DNA of 64,000 bases, from contig NZ_CP049910.1 of NCBI RefSeq assembly GCF_011305995.1, positions 3,100,001 through 3,164,000 of the forward strand, in the 5' to 3' direction. This DNA is from Diaphorobacter sp. HDW4A (lineage in GTDB: Bacteria > Pseudomonadota > Gammaproteobacteria > Burkholderiales > Burkholderiaceae_C). Position numbers and translations under genes: made by a program. The stretch's first letter is position 1, and every line of letters begins with the position of its first letter. Positions 43,162 to 51,403 of this stretch are shown here, piece after piece. Below the pieces are notes generated by a model, which was given only the letters and a program-made list of their open reading frames with translations, was not told the DNA's origin and ran no database searches.

Positions 43162-44532
43162 TCACGCCGCTTCATCCAACGGATCGCTGTATGGGTCAAC
43201 CCACACCAAACCGACACCCCGCGCCTTGCGGTCCATTTTGGACAGTTGGCGCTGGAGCGCCGCGTTCATGTCCGACTGGTGAAAGACCGATGCGTCAGCT
43301 TTGATGGACGCAGGGACTGGCACAAAATTATTCGGGTGCAAAACCTCAAGAAGCGATATCGGCAATTCGATTTCAGCGGGCGGCTCACCAAAGACATCGA
43401 CTCCCAGCCGATTCTTCAGGTAGCGCCAGTGCCTTTTGGCCTCTTGGTCACTTTCCAAGAAATTCCGCACCTTGAGCTTGTTTTGCCAGTGGGCCAGCGT
43501 GCTCCTGTAAGGCATGGGAATCATCAACAGCTCATTCAGGCCGTAGCGGCGATGCACCTTGCCCTTGAGCTGCAAGCGGTGCAGTTCTTCAATAACCATC
43601 CAAGCAATCGTTTCGCGGGTCAGCCGCATCGGGTACACCGGTTTGCCCTTGAAGTAGGCATGGTTGGCAAAGTACTTTTTGCGGAACACAAACTCCAAGC
43701 GCACGGTCTGCTCGCACAAGTGGGCTAGCGCCTTCCCGGCTTCAGTCTTGGGCAGTGCCTGTTTACCCTTGCGCTGAATTTCCAGCGCCTTGTCGTACAG
43801 CTTCCACGCCCTCAACTGTGAGCTGGGGTCACCGTAGGTCGATTCGTTGGCATACAGACTCATATTCGCGCCCGCCATCACGTTCGCCAGGGCGACAGCA
43901 TTTATCAGCGCAGCCTTGGACACACCGTCCGGCACGCGGACCAAAATCGCCACGTCCAGCCGAGTCACTTCGCCATACCGACCTTGGGCCAGCAACGCAC
44001 GCAAAGGCCGTGGAATATTGAGCGGGTGACTTTGGTGCACGGCCTTGACCAAATCATGGGTAAGCATGACCAGATCGTCGGACGACGCGACGTTGTGCCC
44101 TTGGTAGTGGTACGACGGGCTTCCTTCGATGTATAGAAGCTTCTTCCTGTCGGTAACAGGCTCACCCTTCTTGGCCCTGCGCTTACGACATTCAACACGG
44201 ATCGTCTTGGCACCGAAATCCGATTCGGCCCTGCCCCATCCTCGATGGCTATCGGGTTCTACGTCATCGCTGTCTGACACCACGGCGAATGTCTTCGGCA
44301 AATCGGCATCGCTGTAGTCCAGCACCACCCCCACCGTGTCGATATTGATGCACTTCTCAACCAGTTGCTGATACACCATCAAGTCTGGCTGGCTTGCTGT
44401 ATTACTTACGGTATTACTGATGGCACGAGCGGCGACGGTTTGCTGCTGCTTCGGCTTCCCTGCCAGTGCGCTGACAATCTTAGTGGTGCGTGTATTAAAC
44501 CCTGCCAGTGGGGCTTTCGGCTTTTCTTTCAT
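43162..44532 (-). CDS. Replication initiator, phage/plasmid gene II/X type
   Basis: A 456-residue protein of the kind found in filamentous phages and rolling-circle plasmids. Family-like parts are LLYIEGSPSYHYQGHNVASS (about residue 135), LDVAILVRVPDG and RLEFVFRKKYF followed by LLEVLHPNNFVP. The nicking tyrosine cannot be assigned with confidence. Two ATGs (44538 and 44532) follow AAAAGGA; spacing favours 44532. With the RepA-like ATPase just upstream it forms a replication module. Confidence 0.72.
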   Translation of the reverse strand: MKEKPKAPLAGFNTRTTKIVSALAGKPKQQQTVAARAISNTVSNTASQPDLMVYQQLVEKCINIDTVGVVLDYSDADLPKTFAVVSDSDDVEPDSHRGWGRAESDFGAKTIRVECRKRRAKKGEPVTDRKKLLYIEGSPSYHYQGHNVASSDDLVMLTHDLVKAVHQSHPLNIPRPLRALLAQGRYGEVTRLDVAILVRVPDGVSKAALINAVALANVMAGANMSLYANESTYGDPSSQLRAWKLYDKALEIQRKGKQALPKTEAGKALAHLCEQTVRLEFVFRKKYFANHAYFKGKPVYPMRLTRETIAWMVIEELHRLQLKGKVHRRYGLNELLMIPMPYRSTLAHWQNKLKVRNFLESDQEAKRHWRYLKNRLGVDVFGEPPAEIELPISLLEVLHPNNFVPVPASIKADASVFHQSDMNAALQRQLSKMDRKARGVGLVWVDPYSDPLDEAA

Positions 44533-44641
44533 TTCCATTCCTTTTATTGGTGCCCCGCAGACGGCCTTCATTGCCGTTGCGTTGCAAGTCATTTCTGTCC
44601 GCACGTTGCGTTGCACGGGCGCGTGTGCCTAGGGATTGCAA

Positions 44642-45604
44642 CTACGCAACGGCGACCTCGATCTCTTGACCAGATTTAGCGGCCTTGAGGCGCTGAATCG
44701 TCCGGCTGACGGTTGACTTGTTGACCTTGAACTTCTCGGCGATCTCCGACATCGGGATGTTGTTGGTGTGCATTTCAAGCATCTCCTGCGCATGCTCCGA
44801 AATGCGAACACCTGCCGGTGCCACATCGAAGAACAGCTTGTTGTCCTTGGTGTAGATCGCGAATTCGTACCGCTGCTTCAGATGCGGCAGATGGTCACGT
44901 AGCTTCGTGTGCTCCACCGTGAATCGGGTGTCTTGCTCTTCGCCGTTACTAGCCATCGGGCTGAGAAGAATCGAGTAGTCGAGCAAGTCTTCATGGGCGC
45001 TGGAGCCACGCTGCTTGCCGTTCTTTCCCGTGTGGTGCACCAAAAGGACCGACTTGCCTTGAAGCCGCTTTTCAATCAGCCAGGACTTGATGGTTGCCCA
45101 GCTGCCCCCGTCCTCACGTCCGCCGCTGGTCCATGCAGAGAGGTTGTCGATGACGATCAACTTCACCTCATCAGGAATCAAGGCATCAATGCGGCGCTGA
45201 CCTTCCACTTGGTCAATCGAACCAATCACATCCTTCGCAAAGTCGCGGCTGATGATGTGGAGGTTCTGCTGCACTTTGCGAATCGACTCAGCGTCCTGAT
45301 TCCGCGCATGTAGCAAGCGCAGCCGACTCTGAAAGCCAATCGCCCGCATCTCCCCATCGAGATAGGCTACCGGCATGCCACTGCCAGAACCCCAGGGTTC
45401 CAGCGGTTTTCCGCCTGCGATTGCATAAGACATCAGCATGCTCAGAAGCGACTTGCCGCCGCCACGCGGGCCTGCGATCATTCCGATGGTTTTTGCAAAG
45501 ATCAACTGCCCCAGCAGTTGAATATCGGGTGTGAACTTCATCTTGAGCATCTGGCCGAGTTGCACGGCACGGACACGCTTGGGTTCAGGTGTTTCTTGGT
45601 TCAT
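44642..45604 (-). CDS. RepA-like AAA ATPase with C-terminal HTH
   Basis: A 320-residue RecA-fold ATPase similar to plasmid RepA/phage helicase-type proteins (AAA_25): Walker A IAGPRGGGKSLLSMLMSYA (about residue 45), Walker B VKLIVIDNLSAW (about 150), then SVLLVHHTGKNGKQRGSSAH. The last 50 residues form a resolvase-like helix-turn-helix (IPMSEIAEKFKVNKSTVSRT). It precedes the gene II/X-type Rep by about 110 bases on the same strand. Probably the replicative helicase or copy-control protein of the element. Confidence 0.8.
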   Translation of the reverse strand: MNQETPEPKRVRAVQLGQMLKMKFTPDIQLLGQLIFAKTIGMIAGPRGGGKSLLSMLMSYAIAGGKPLEPWGSGSGMPVAYLDGEMRAIGFQSRLRLLHARNQDAESIRKVQQNLHIISRDFAKDVIGSIDQVEGQRRIDALIPDEVKLIVIDNLSAWTSGGREDGGSWATIKSWLIEKRLQGKSVLLVHHTGKNGKQRGSSAHEDLLDYSILLSPMASNGEEQDTRFTVEHTKLRDHLPHLKQRYEFAIYTKDNKLFFDVAPAGVRISEHAQEMLEMHTNNIPMSEIAEKFKVNKSTVSRTIQRLKAAKSGQEIEVAVA

Positions 45605-45677
45605 GTCATTCCTTGGTTGAATGCGGCCACGAGGTCGTGGCCGGGGTCATATGGTCAAAGTCAGTGGTAGCAGGAGT

Positions 45678-46274
45678 TCAGCGGCGGACCATCCCGCCGT
45701 AGATTTCTCGGGGGTATTCGGTATTCAAACTGCCCAGCAAGAAGCCACGGATATCGACCATCCAATAGGCGGGGTTTTCTGCAGTCATATCCACGGAAAG
45801 CGCCAAGACTTGCTGGCCCGTATCAAGCCGATTCGCATCGGCCTCCAATACATCCTTTGCGACCTCTGCCACAGGTCGATTCAGAAAGGCTGCCACTTCC
45901 GATAAGGAAAACTTTCCGTCCCAATAAGGAAGGCAATGAAGTACCAGGCCCTGCCCGCAAAACCTGTTGAATGCCATGCGTACCCATTTCGGCGGCTTTT
46001 CCACGGAGATATCGCTCTCCCAGTGATGCTGTTGTGGCAGGGTAAGTAAAACACTGCCCTCGTTATCTTCACTAACAAAGATGCGTGTTTCCTCGGCGTT
46101 TTCATCCAGCGCGATGTTCATCACATTCCCATCAAAAACGCCGATCTCAAAGTAATATCCTCGCTGGATTTCAAGAGCCAAGAAGGGGTTGCTACGACAC
46201 TGATGAAACCATGACTTAGCGAGTTCAAAAAGCTCTTCGGTTTCTCGCACACAAGCGTCCACGACGTATTCCAT
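45678..46274 (-). CDS. Hypothetical protein, 198 residues
   Basis: A soluble acidic protein (MEYVVDACVRETEELFELAK...) with alternating strands and helices and no motif I recognise. It lies 10 bases after the excisionase-like gene and 73 before the RepA-like gene, all on the minus strand, so it belongs to the replication operon. Role unknown. Confidence 0.6.
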   Translation of the reverse strand: MEYVVDACVRETEELFELAKSWFHQCRSNPFLALEIQRGYYFEIGVFDGNVMNIALDENAEETRIFVSEDNEGSVLLTLPQQHHWESDISVEKPPKWVRMAFNRFCGQGLVLHCLPYWDGKFSLSEVAAFLNRPVAEVAKDVLEADANRLDTGQQVLALSVDMTAENPAYWMVDIRGFLLGSLNTEYPREIYGGMVRR

Positions 46275-46284
46275 TTCGTACTCC

Positions 46285-46674
46285 TTAGCGTGCGTTGCGT
46301 TGTTGGGAGGTCAACCACTTTTCAAATTCGACGCGGTCGAGCAAAACCTTGCGCTGACCCGGTGGCCGAACGATCACCGCCAAGAAGCCGTTGGACTTGA
46401 GCCCCGATTTCGGCGCTTTTTCGTATGCCTCCGCCTGCCACACCAAATGGCGCAGTGCCCCTTCGCTGACAAAGTCGCTGTAGGCCAGTGCCATCTTCTT
46501 GATTGGCAAATACCGTGACACCGGGGCGGCTTCGATTTGCATGGCCGGTTGAGGCTGCGGCGTGTGATGGAATCCTTGCATCGGCGTGATGCGATTGATG
46601 GTGACGGCACCGTAAGGTGACGCCAGTCCTGAGAACGGGCTCAAGGACGGAAATTGGTTGTGATGTCGTGCCAT
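46285..46674 (-). CDS. Excisionase/AlpA-like DNA-binding protein
   Basis: A 129-residue protein. The C-terminal half looks like a winged-helix excisionase domain: SDFVSEGALRHLVWQAEAYE, then NGFLAVIVRPPGQRKVLLDR and VEFEKWLTSQQ, while the first 60 residues are a loose Pro/Gln-rich leader. The start may also be at 46719. First gene of the minus-strand replication operon and nearest to attR, a usual place for a directionality factor. Confidence 0.6.
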   Translation of the reverse strand: MARHHNQFPSLSPFSGLASPYGAVTINRITPMQGFHHTPQPQPAMQIEAAPVSRYLPIKKMALAYSDFVSEGALRHLVWQAEAYEKAPKSGLKSNGFLAVIVRPPGQRKVLLDRVEFEKWLTSQQRNAR

Positions 46675-46802
46675 GTTTAGGCTCCTTTGATCTGTTGAAT
46701 TGCGTGTTGTGTTGGCCAACGGGGTGAATAATGTCGATGGCGGCTGAATGGGTCACGGGGCGATAAGCTGCGACACAGCGCGATGACGAGCGGACAAAAA
46801 AG

Positions 46803-46834
46803 AAGAGGCGTCTTCGCTGGAGAAGACGCCTCTT
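46803..46834. terminator. Strong bidirectional-looking terminator
   Basis: A 13-bp perfect stem aagaggcgtcttc / gaagacgcctctt with a 6-base loop is flanked by A-run and T-run, so it could stop transcription in either direction. It lies just upstream of the minus-strand replication operon, insulating it from transcripts entering from attR. Confidence 0.75.
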
Positions 46835-47089
46835 TCAATGGGCAGATCGACTGAAAATCTGCCGTGGGGAAATAAGCCCGATGTCACGTTTAGCCGCACC
46901 AAAGCAAGCAAAGCTGCTGTGTCGTGCTTTATCGCGGGTGGCCGCTGGCACTGGCGGGCCACGGCTCTTGGCTGGCACAGCGCGTTGATCCGCGCGGCAC
47001 AGCTCTGGCACACTCATGGAGCGTTTTGCAGGAGGTTGCGTTGCACCCACCTTCAGCGCAGAGTGCGGAAACTTCAATGGCGACAATGA

Positions 47090-47117
47090 CTTACAGTCGC
47101 TGTTGTTTCTGTATAAT
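47090..47117 (+). promoter_or_regulatory. Outward-reading promoter at the right end of the element
   Basis: CTTACA (47090-47095), a 16-base spacer and a perfect TATAAT (47112-47117) point to the right. Transcription would begin near 47124 and run across attR into the 3' half of the tRNA-Thr gene. The stretch 46835-47089 contains no gene I can support. Confidence 0.5.
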
Positions 47118-47139
47118 TCTGATTTACCAGCCGGAGAAA

Positions 47140-47185
47140 ATTCGTAATGAGAAGGTCGGGTGTTCGATTCATCTCTCCGGCACCA
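47140..47185 (+). pseudogene. tRNA-Thr(CGU) 3' half with attR core
   Basis: The core attcgtaatg (47140-47149) continues as the rest of a tRNA: anticodon 3' strand tgaga, variable loop aggtc, T-stem gggtg with catct, T-loop ttcgatt, acceptor strand ctccggc, discriminator A and CCA (47183-47185). Together with 13151-13190 it makes a full tRNA-Thr(CGU) with one acceptor mismatch (T6-T67). On its own it lacks a D-arm and cannot be a normal tRNA. Confidence 0.88.
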
Positions 47186-47255
47186 AAATAGCTAGTATTC
47201 ATGCGGGTTTCAGGCATGAAGTGGGGGATACCACTCCAGCCCATAGCAACCGAAC

Positions 47256-47291
47256 AAGCCGCATCCAGTCAAATGGATGCGGCTTTTTTAC
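47256..47291 (+). terminator. Terminator of the original tRNA-Thr transcript
   Basis: An 11-bp stem aagccgcatcc / ggatgcggctt with an 8-base loop and seven T follows the tRNA 3' half by about 70 bases. Confidence 0.88.
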
Positions 47292-47304
47292 GTCCAAATC
47301 TGGA

Positions 47305-47649
47305 TCATTTCTTGATTTCAGGTGCGAACTGGATCGTACCGACACGCGAACCAGCGCGCGAGCGACGGGGCTTGATCCAGTATACCCACAACCCCTTCAT
47401 CCACGCCAATGCGTACAGCACACACACGACGAAGATGCCCCACTGGTCGGCCTGCCACGCAGCGTAGAACCAGAACGGCTGGCCCAGCATCCCGAAGACA
47501 CATGCCCAGCGACGGGCCGACTCTGCTCGGGCCTGTGAGAGCCAAAGATATACGTCACCCAATTCAATCGGGATCCCATTTGAGCAATCCGGGATCCGGC
47601 TCGTGCGCAAGGCGCATAAGCCCTTTCTTACCTCCACTGGAAGCGACAA
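47305..47649 (-). CDS. Small membrane protein
   Basis: The convincing part is the C-terminal 75 residues: LSQARAESARRWACVFGMLG, then QPFWFYAAWQADQWGIFVVC and LYALAWMKGLWVYWI form two membrane segments, followed by a basic tail (KPRRSRAGSRVG). The start is unclear; only TTG or GTG codons are available further upstream and the first 35 residues look unlike protein. It may be a small holin-like or phage-remnant membrane protein. No partner genes are seen. Confidence 0.5.
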   Translation of the reverse strand: MSLPVEVRKGLCALRTSRIPDCSNGIPIELGDVYLWLSQARAESARRWACVFGMLGQPFWFYAAWQADQWGIFVVCVLYALAWMKGLWVYWIKPRRSRAGSRVGTIQFAPEIKK

Positions 47650-47709
47650 ATCGAGACCCCTAGTCTGTCGGCTGCACAGACCGGAAGGCTAATTACTTAC
47701 AAATCTTCC

Positions 47710-48405
47710 TCAATAATTTCTTTGATATGTATAGATAGTTGACCATACAGGTCCTCCGAAACTTATATAAGAACAACTATTAGAAGTTCCTCCGCTTGCT
47801 GAAGTTTGCACCCATCCTGCGGGAAAACTTCTCGTATCACAAGATGTAACCATAGAACAGGTAGGCATATTCGTGACGTATTTATACTGGAGCTCAGCTT
47901 GACCCACGCCACATCCTACTGAACCGCTTGTCATAATCCACCCCTCAGCATTAATTACGGTACATGAAGATTGAGTAGGTGGAGGAGGTGCTTCAAAGCT
48001 CGTCCAAGTTGTATTCTGCAATTCAATTGATGATGCTTCATCTTGATTTATGAAATATGCATGTATCGTATGATTTTTATTATCAAGATACTCAAGCGGA
48101 ATCGACAATTGCCCACTAAGCCCATGTGTTCCGGAATCTCCGCAGATTGAGCCCACTGCGGCCTCTCTAGCATTGCTATGCATAGAGTGCCCCCAAGAAT
48201 TTTTGATCGTCATGCCAAAAATGCACCCACCCAGAATAGCCTGGCGTGGCAGGATTGCATGCCCATCCATCCATATTCAATGGATTGACTGTACTGACAC
48301 ATTATGATCATTTCCTTCAATCCATCCTGCAGCGGTTGCGCTCGTCGCATACAGCGACCCGCAAATAGCCAAAATAGACGCGCAAACTGTACTAATTTTC
48401 GACAC
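47710..48405 (-). pseudogene. Secreted cysteine-rich protein gene with an in-frame TGA
   Basis: A GTG start at 48405 with AGGAG upstream opens a signal peptide (SKISTVCASILAICGSLYA, cleavage after ATAA). After 42 codons an in-frame TGA (48279-48277) interrupts the gene, and the same frame continues for 188 codons as a secreted-type domain with several Cys (GGCIFG, SCTVINAEGWIMTSGSVGCG, NMPTCSMVTSCDTRSFPAG). A point nonsense mutation explains this best. The function of the intact protein is unknown. Confidence 0.7.
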
Positions 48406-48517
48406 GTTTTCTCCTATTTGTCTACGAATTTGAACCACCATATATCCACGCACCATTTGCCAACCTAGGGTTACTAAGCAGATGAGATAGCATTCAGAAT
48501 TCATTGACACAACTCAA

Positions 48518-48727
48518 CTAATCGCAGCAAACTGAATTCACCCCCCCTAAAACGGCCTCTTCGCAGGTTCTGCGGATGATCCTGATCTTCATCGGCCCCA
48601 ACCCCTTGATCTCAAGCAGTTCAGTATCTGTGACAGTCAACAACTTGGCAGGCGTTGTTAGCCCCTTCTTTTCAAGCGCCGTGCGTGCGTGAACCGGCAG
48701 GCTGGGAATGGAACGCAAAAACTTCAT
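48518..48727 (-). CDS. Helix-hairpin-helix protein, 69 residues
   Basis: The small protein consists of one HhH-type fold like the RNA polymerase alpha C-terminal domain: SLPVHARTALEKKGLTTPAK, LLTVTDTELLEIKGLGPMKI, RIIRRTCEEA. It presumably binds nucleic acid or a protein partner non-specifically; no closer role can be given. It stands alone on the minus strand. Confidence 0.65.
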   Translation of the reverse strand: MKFLRSIPSLPVHARTALEKKGLTTPAKLLTVTDTELLEIKGLGPMKIRIIRRTCEEAVLGGVNSVCCD

Positions 48728-48880
48728 CCCTTAATGGTAAACCCTAGAAAAAAAGCCCCTTGACCTCTCAAAAGGCTTCCTATGACACAACAGGGTTCCA
48801 TTGATTCTCAATGCTTAACCATTGTCAATCAAGCATTTTTCAGTTACTTTTAGAGACTCCAATTCACGGATCGACGCGAA

Positions 48881-49453
48881 ATGATGAAGAAATGGTTTGG
48901 CACCGTCCTCGTGGCAGCATGCACCTTGGGCTTCTCGGCAATGGCTCAAGCTGCGCCATACAAATGGACCTTTACAGGCGTCACGTTTGATGATGGAAGC
49001 ACGGCATCAGGCTCCTTCGTAGCCGATGTGGACACCCAAGAAATAACCCAGATCAACATATCAGTCACTGCAGGCAGTGCTGGCGGACCGATTACTTTTC
49101 GCGAGTTGTGCAATGAAGCGCCTTGCCAGTCAAGCGGGATCTTTGTAAGCCGACAGCCTGGCAGTGACATGACAGGCATGAGTGTTATGTTCCTCAGCTT
49201 GGGCGCAGCGCTGCCAACAAACGGTGGAACGGTGCCCGTGCTTGCAAGCATTAGTACATGTCAAAGCCTTAATTGTCAGACTGGCAGTGTTCGAAATGGC
49301 ACTGGTGGAACGTTGATGGGAGCCCCCTATGTGGCCCCAGCTCCATCGACGGCTACTCCGGTGCCCACTCTTAACGACTGGGGTATTTTGCTTCTCTCTG
49401 CTTTGACAATTGGAGCCGCTGGGTTCTTCACCAGAAAACGCATTCCAAACTAG
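48881..49453 (+). CDS. IPTL-CTERM sorting-domain secreted protein
   Basis: A 190-residue exported protein: signal peptide MMKKWFGTVLVAACTLGFSA ending MAQA, a beta-rich Gly/Ser/Thr domain with paired Cys (ELCNEAPCQSS, STCQSLNCQTG), a Pro/Ala/Thr linker and the C-terminal sorting signal VPTLNDWGILLLSALTIGAA with GFFTRKR. IPTL-CTERM proteins are processed at the membrane by a dedicated sorting enzyme and are frequent in betaproteobacteria. A terminator follows directly. Confidence 0.88.
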   Translation: MMKKWFGTVLVAACTLGFSAMAQAAPYKWTFTGVTFDDGSTASGSFVADVDTQEITQINISVTAGSAGGPITFRELCNEAPCQSSGIFVSRQPGSDMTGMSVMFLSLGAALPTNGGTVPVLASISTCQSLNCQTGSVRNGTGGTLMGAPYVAPAPSTATPVPTLNDWGILLLSALTIGAAGFFTRKRIPN

Positions 49454-49458
49454 CAACC

Positions 49459-49483
49459 AAGCCCACTTCGATGGGCTTTTTTT
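49459..49483 (+). terminator. Terminator after the IPTL-CTERM gene
   Basis: Stem aagccca / tgggctt with the loop cttcga is followed by at least five T, 6 bases after the stop codon. Confidence 0.85.
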
Positions 49484-49528
49484 CAACCACATGTCTCAGT
49501 AGCTGAATCACACCGAGTTTGGTGGAGG

Positions 49529-50467
49529 CTAGATTGTTGAAGTACAGGCGTCAGCCTGCACAGGGTTGGCAGCTCGCTGCCGCCCGTAGTTTGCCTCAGC
49601 TTCTGCCGGCGGTATATGCCCTATGGGCTCCAGTAGTCTGTCGTGGTTAAACCAATGCACCCACTGCAGCGTTGCCAGCTCCAGTGATTCACGCGTTTTC
49701 CACGGCCCACGTTTGTAGATGACCTCCGTTTTGTACAAGCCGTTGATAGTCTCCGCCAGGGCGTTATCGTAGGAATCACCTGTACTGCCTACAGATGGCA
49801 TGAGCCCCGCTTCTGCCAAACGCTCGGTATAGCGCACTGAAACGTATTGACTACCTCTGTCCGAGTGGTGAATCAGTCGGGACCCTTGCTGCGGCTGTCT
49901 TGCGTGCAGCGCTTGCTCCAATGCATCCATCACAAAATCGGTCCGCATGTGGCTGCTGACTCGCCAACCCACAATCTGGCGGGCATAGACGTCAATCACA
50001 AAAGCCACAAACATCTGGCCTTGCCATGTCGAGACATAGGTGAAGTCAGACACCCAAAGCTGGTCTGGGCGCTGTGCTTTGAACTGGCGATTGACCAAGT
50101 CCAGTGGACATGGCCTGGCTGCATCAGGCAGAGTGGTTCGGACCTTCTTGCCTCTGCGCGCTCCTTGCAGCCCAAGCCTTCGCATCAGGCGCTGCACGGT
50201 ATAGCGGGCAATTGGCAAGCCCTCTCGGTGCATCTGCTTCCAGACTTTGACGACCCCGTAGACCTGCCAATTGGCATGCCAGACACGTTGAATATCACTA
50301 CAGTGCCCGGCATCGGATTGGCTGCGCTTGCAGCGCAGCCAGGGGCAGGCTCTTTGCTGAACCCTGCACCTGTAGCCCGACGGGGCAATCTGCAGCAGCC
50401 TGCAAATTGGCTCGACCCCATAGGCACCTCGATACCTGTCGACGAAGTCAATCAACTCTTGATGCAA
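49529..50467 (-). CDS. IS3-family transposase OrfB (DDE integrase domain)
   Basis: 312 residues with the HTH_21-type N-terminus ([20 protein letters not shown]) and the DDE triad: [44 protein letters not shown]. It is read by -1 frameshifting from orfA at the six-T run (minus strand 50494-50489, heptamer T TTT TTC), which would yield the OrfAB fusion transposase through [14 protein letters not shown]. All catalytic residues are present, so the element may be active. Confidence 0.92.
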   Translation of the reverse strand: MHQELIDFVDRYRGAYGVEPICRLLQIAPSGYRCRVQQRACPWLRCKRSQSDAGHCSDIQRVWHANWQVYGVVKVWKQMHREGLPIARYTVQRLMRRLGLQGARRGKKVRTTLPDAARPCPLDLVNRQFKAQRPDQLWVSDFTYVSTWQGQMFVAFVIDVYARQIVGWRVSSHMRTDFVMDALEQALHARQPQQGSRLIHHSDRGSQYVSVRYTERLAEAGLMPSVGSTGDSYDNALAETINGLYKTEVIYKRGPWKTRESLELATLQWVHWFNHDRLLEPIGHIPPAEAEANYGRQRAANPVQADACTSTI

Positions 50468-50778
50468 CGGTCGAGCTCCGCCTGGGCGAAAAAAGCGCTC
50501 GCAGCCTTCAGGATGTCGTTGGCCCGACGCAGCTCCTTGACTTCGCGCTCGAGTTGCCTGAGATGTTCACGCTCATCTGTGGTCAATCCAGGACGCTGTC
50601 CTGCGTCAATCTCAACACGCTGGACCCAACTGTTCAACGTGGTGACGCTGCAACCAATCTTGGGCGCAATGGATTCACAGGCCGCCCATAACGATGAATA
50701 GCTGGAGCGGCACTCCTGCACCAGGTGGACTGCGCGTTCACGCACTTCTGGCGAGAATTTATTGGCTTTACTGTTCAT
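50452..50778 (-). CDS. IS3-family OrfA (HTH DNA-binding subunit)
   Basis: 108 residues with the HTH_Tnp_1 domain ([36 protein letters not shown]) and a leucine-zipper-like helix ([20 protein letters not shown]). Its end overlaps orfB and contains the frameshift site. It binds the element ends and regulates transposition. Confidence 0.92.
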   Translation of the reverse strand: MNSKANKFSPEVRERAVHLVQECRSSYSSLWAACESIAPKIGCSVTTLNSWVQRVEIDAGQRPGLTTDEREHLRQLEREVKELRRANDILKAASAFFAQAELDRCIKS

Positions 50779-50841
50779 GACTCAATCCTCTCAAAGGGTT
50801 GAGCCTCCATTAAACACGGTGTGATTCAATCTCTGACGGAG

Positions 50842-51153
50842 CTATGCAACAAAGCCGTCGGAAACTATCGTGAGCAACTCCCCTGTGGCCGAAACCTGAA
50901 GCACGCAAGGGTCGCTTGTTATTTCAACGGTTGATCCATTCAATGTGTACTTGATGATAGAGGTTGGAATCCATACACCGGCCAGCCCACTCGCTTTGTA
51001 TCTGAAGTCAATTGCATATTTTCTAATTTGCAGTTCGGAGCCACTGACGTCTCGGACGCGGAGGCTACCGATATTTCGCAATCGTTCTACTTTAGGCAAT
51101 GTCGCGCCCTCCCTGGCAATTGATTGTTTTAGGACGCCATCGTAACAAGAGAC
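50842..51153 (-). pseudogene. 3' fragment of an unidentified gene
   Basis: The segment CYDGVLKQSIAREGATLPKV through SLRVRDVSGSELQIRKYAID and IIKYTLNGSTVEITSDPCVL reads as a beta-rich protein end terminating at 50842. Upstream of about 51153 the frame turns into Arg/Ser-rich nonsense, so the 5' part is missing. It abuts the IS3 element, whose insertion or a linked deletion may have removed the rest. I do not recognise the family. Confidence 0.4.
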
Positions 51154-51177
51154 TGAATGTCTCAGCACTGAGAAGAC

Positions 51178-51202
51178 GCCGGTTCGAATCCGGCCTTCGC
51201 GA
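51178..51202 (+). other. Possible tRNA 3'-end remnant (T-arm plus acceptor strand)
   Basis: gccgg-ttcgaat-ccggc is a perfect T-arm with a 7-base TTC-type loop, followed by a 7-base strand cttcgcg and A as in a tRNA end. I cannot build a D-arm or anticodon arm upstream, nor find the pairing strand cgcgaag, so only a remnant (for example an old attachment site) is suggested. Confidence 0.35.
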
Positions 51203-51403
51203 AGAATTTTAAGCCGCAGCAAGCGTGGCCTGCATCTGAGTGGTTTGATGGTGCGGCACCTCCTACCGAGAGATTCCGGGCTTGTAAAGCGAACGACATT
51301 CCCCCGCCGGCCTCGCGCCGTAAGTCCAATGGGTGGATCAATTTCAAAGCCTGCCATAGAGCTGGCTTTTTGTTCAGGACTTACGACGCTGGTGCCAGAA
51401 GTA

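Larger units (their letters stand above)
13181..47149. mobile_element. Integrated defence island in tRNA-Thr(CGU), about 34 kb
   Basis: The element lies between two copies of attcgtaatg that split one tRNA-Thr gene. It carries a tyrosine recombinase next to the left end, its own tRNA-Thr(CGU), a PglZ-type phage-exclusion-like operon, Gabija, toxin-antitoxin genes, a second tyrosine recombinase and, near the right end, a gene II/X-type Rep with a RepA-like ATPase. No conjugation, capsid, terminase or tail genes are seen. I infer an integrative element of plasmid or filamentous-phage-like ancestry that may excise and replicate; mobility would depend on outside functions. Confidence 0.85.
49504..50828. 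mobile_element. IS3-family insertion sequence, about 1.3 kb
   Basis: The element is bounded by imperfect 27-bp inverted repeats that begin tgaatcacaccg and end tggaggct (49504-49530; inverted copy 50802-50828; three or four mismatches). It contains orfA and orfB on the minus strand with a T-rich slippery site where they overlap. No clear target duplication is seen: the bases outside the ends are agc on the left and aat on the right. Confidence 0.88.

Noticed and set aside
46753..47013. 86-codon frame between the excisionase-like gene and attR
   Set aside because: It runs through the 13-bp terminator stem and has no protein-like character.
13181..47149. Prophage or conjugative element
   Set aside because: No capsid, terminase, portal, tail, relaxase, VirB/TraG or coupling-protein genes can be read on either strand.
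48277..48279. In-frame TGA as a selenocysteine codon
   Set aside because: No Cys homologue position or SECIS-like hairpin is evident right after it; a nonsense mutation is simpler.
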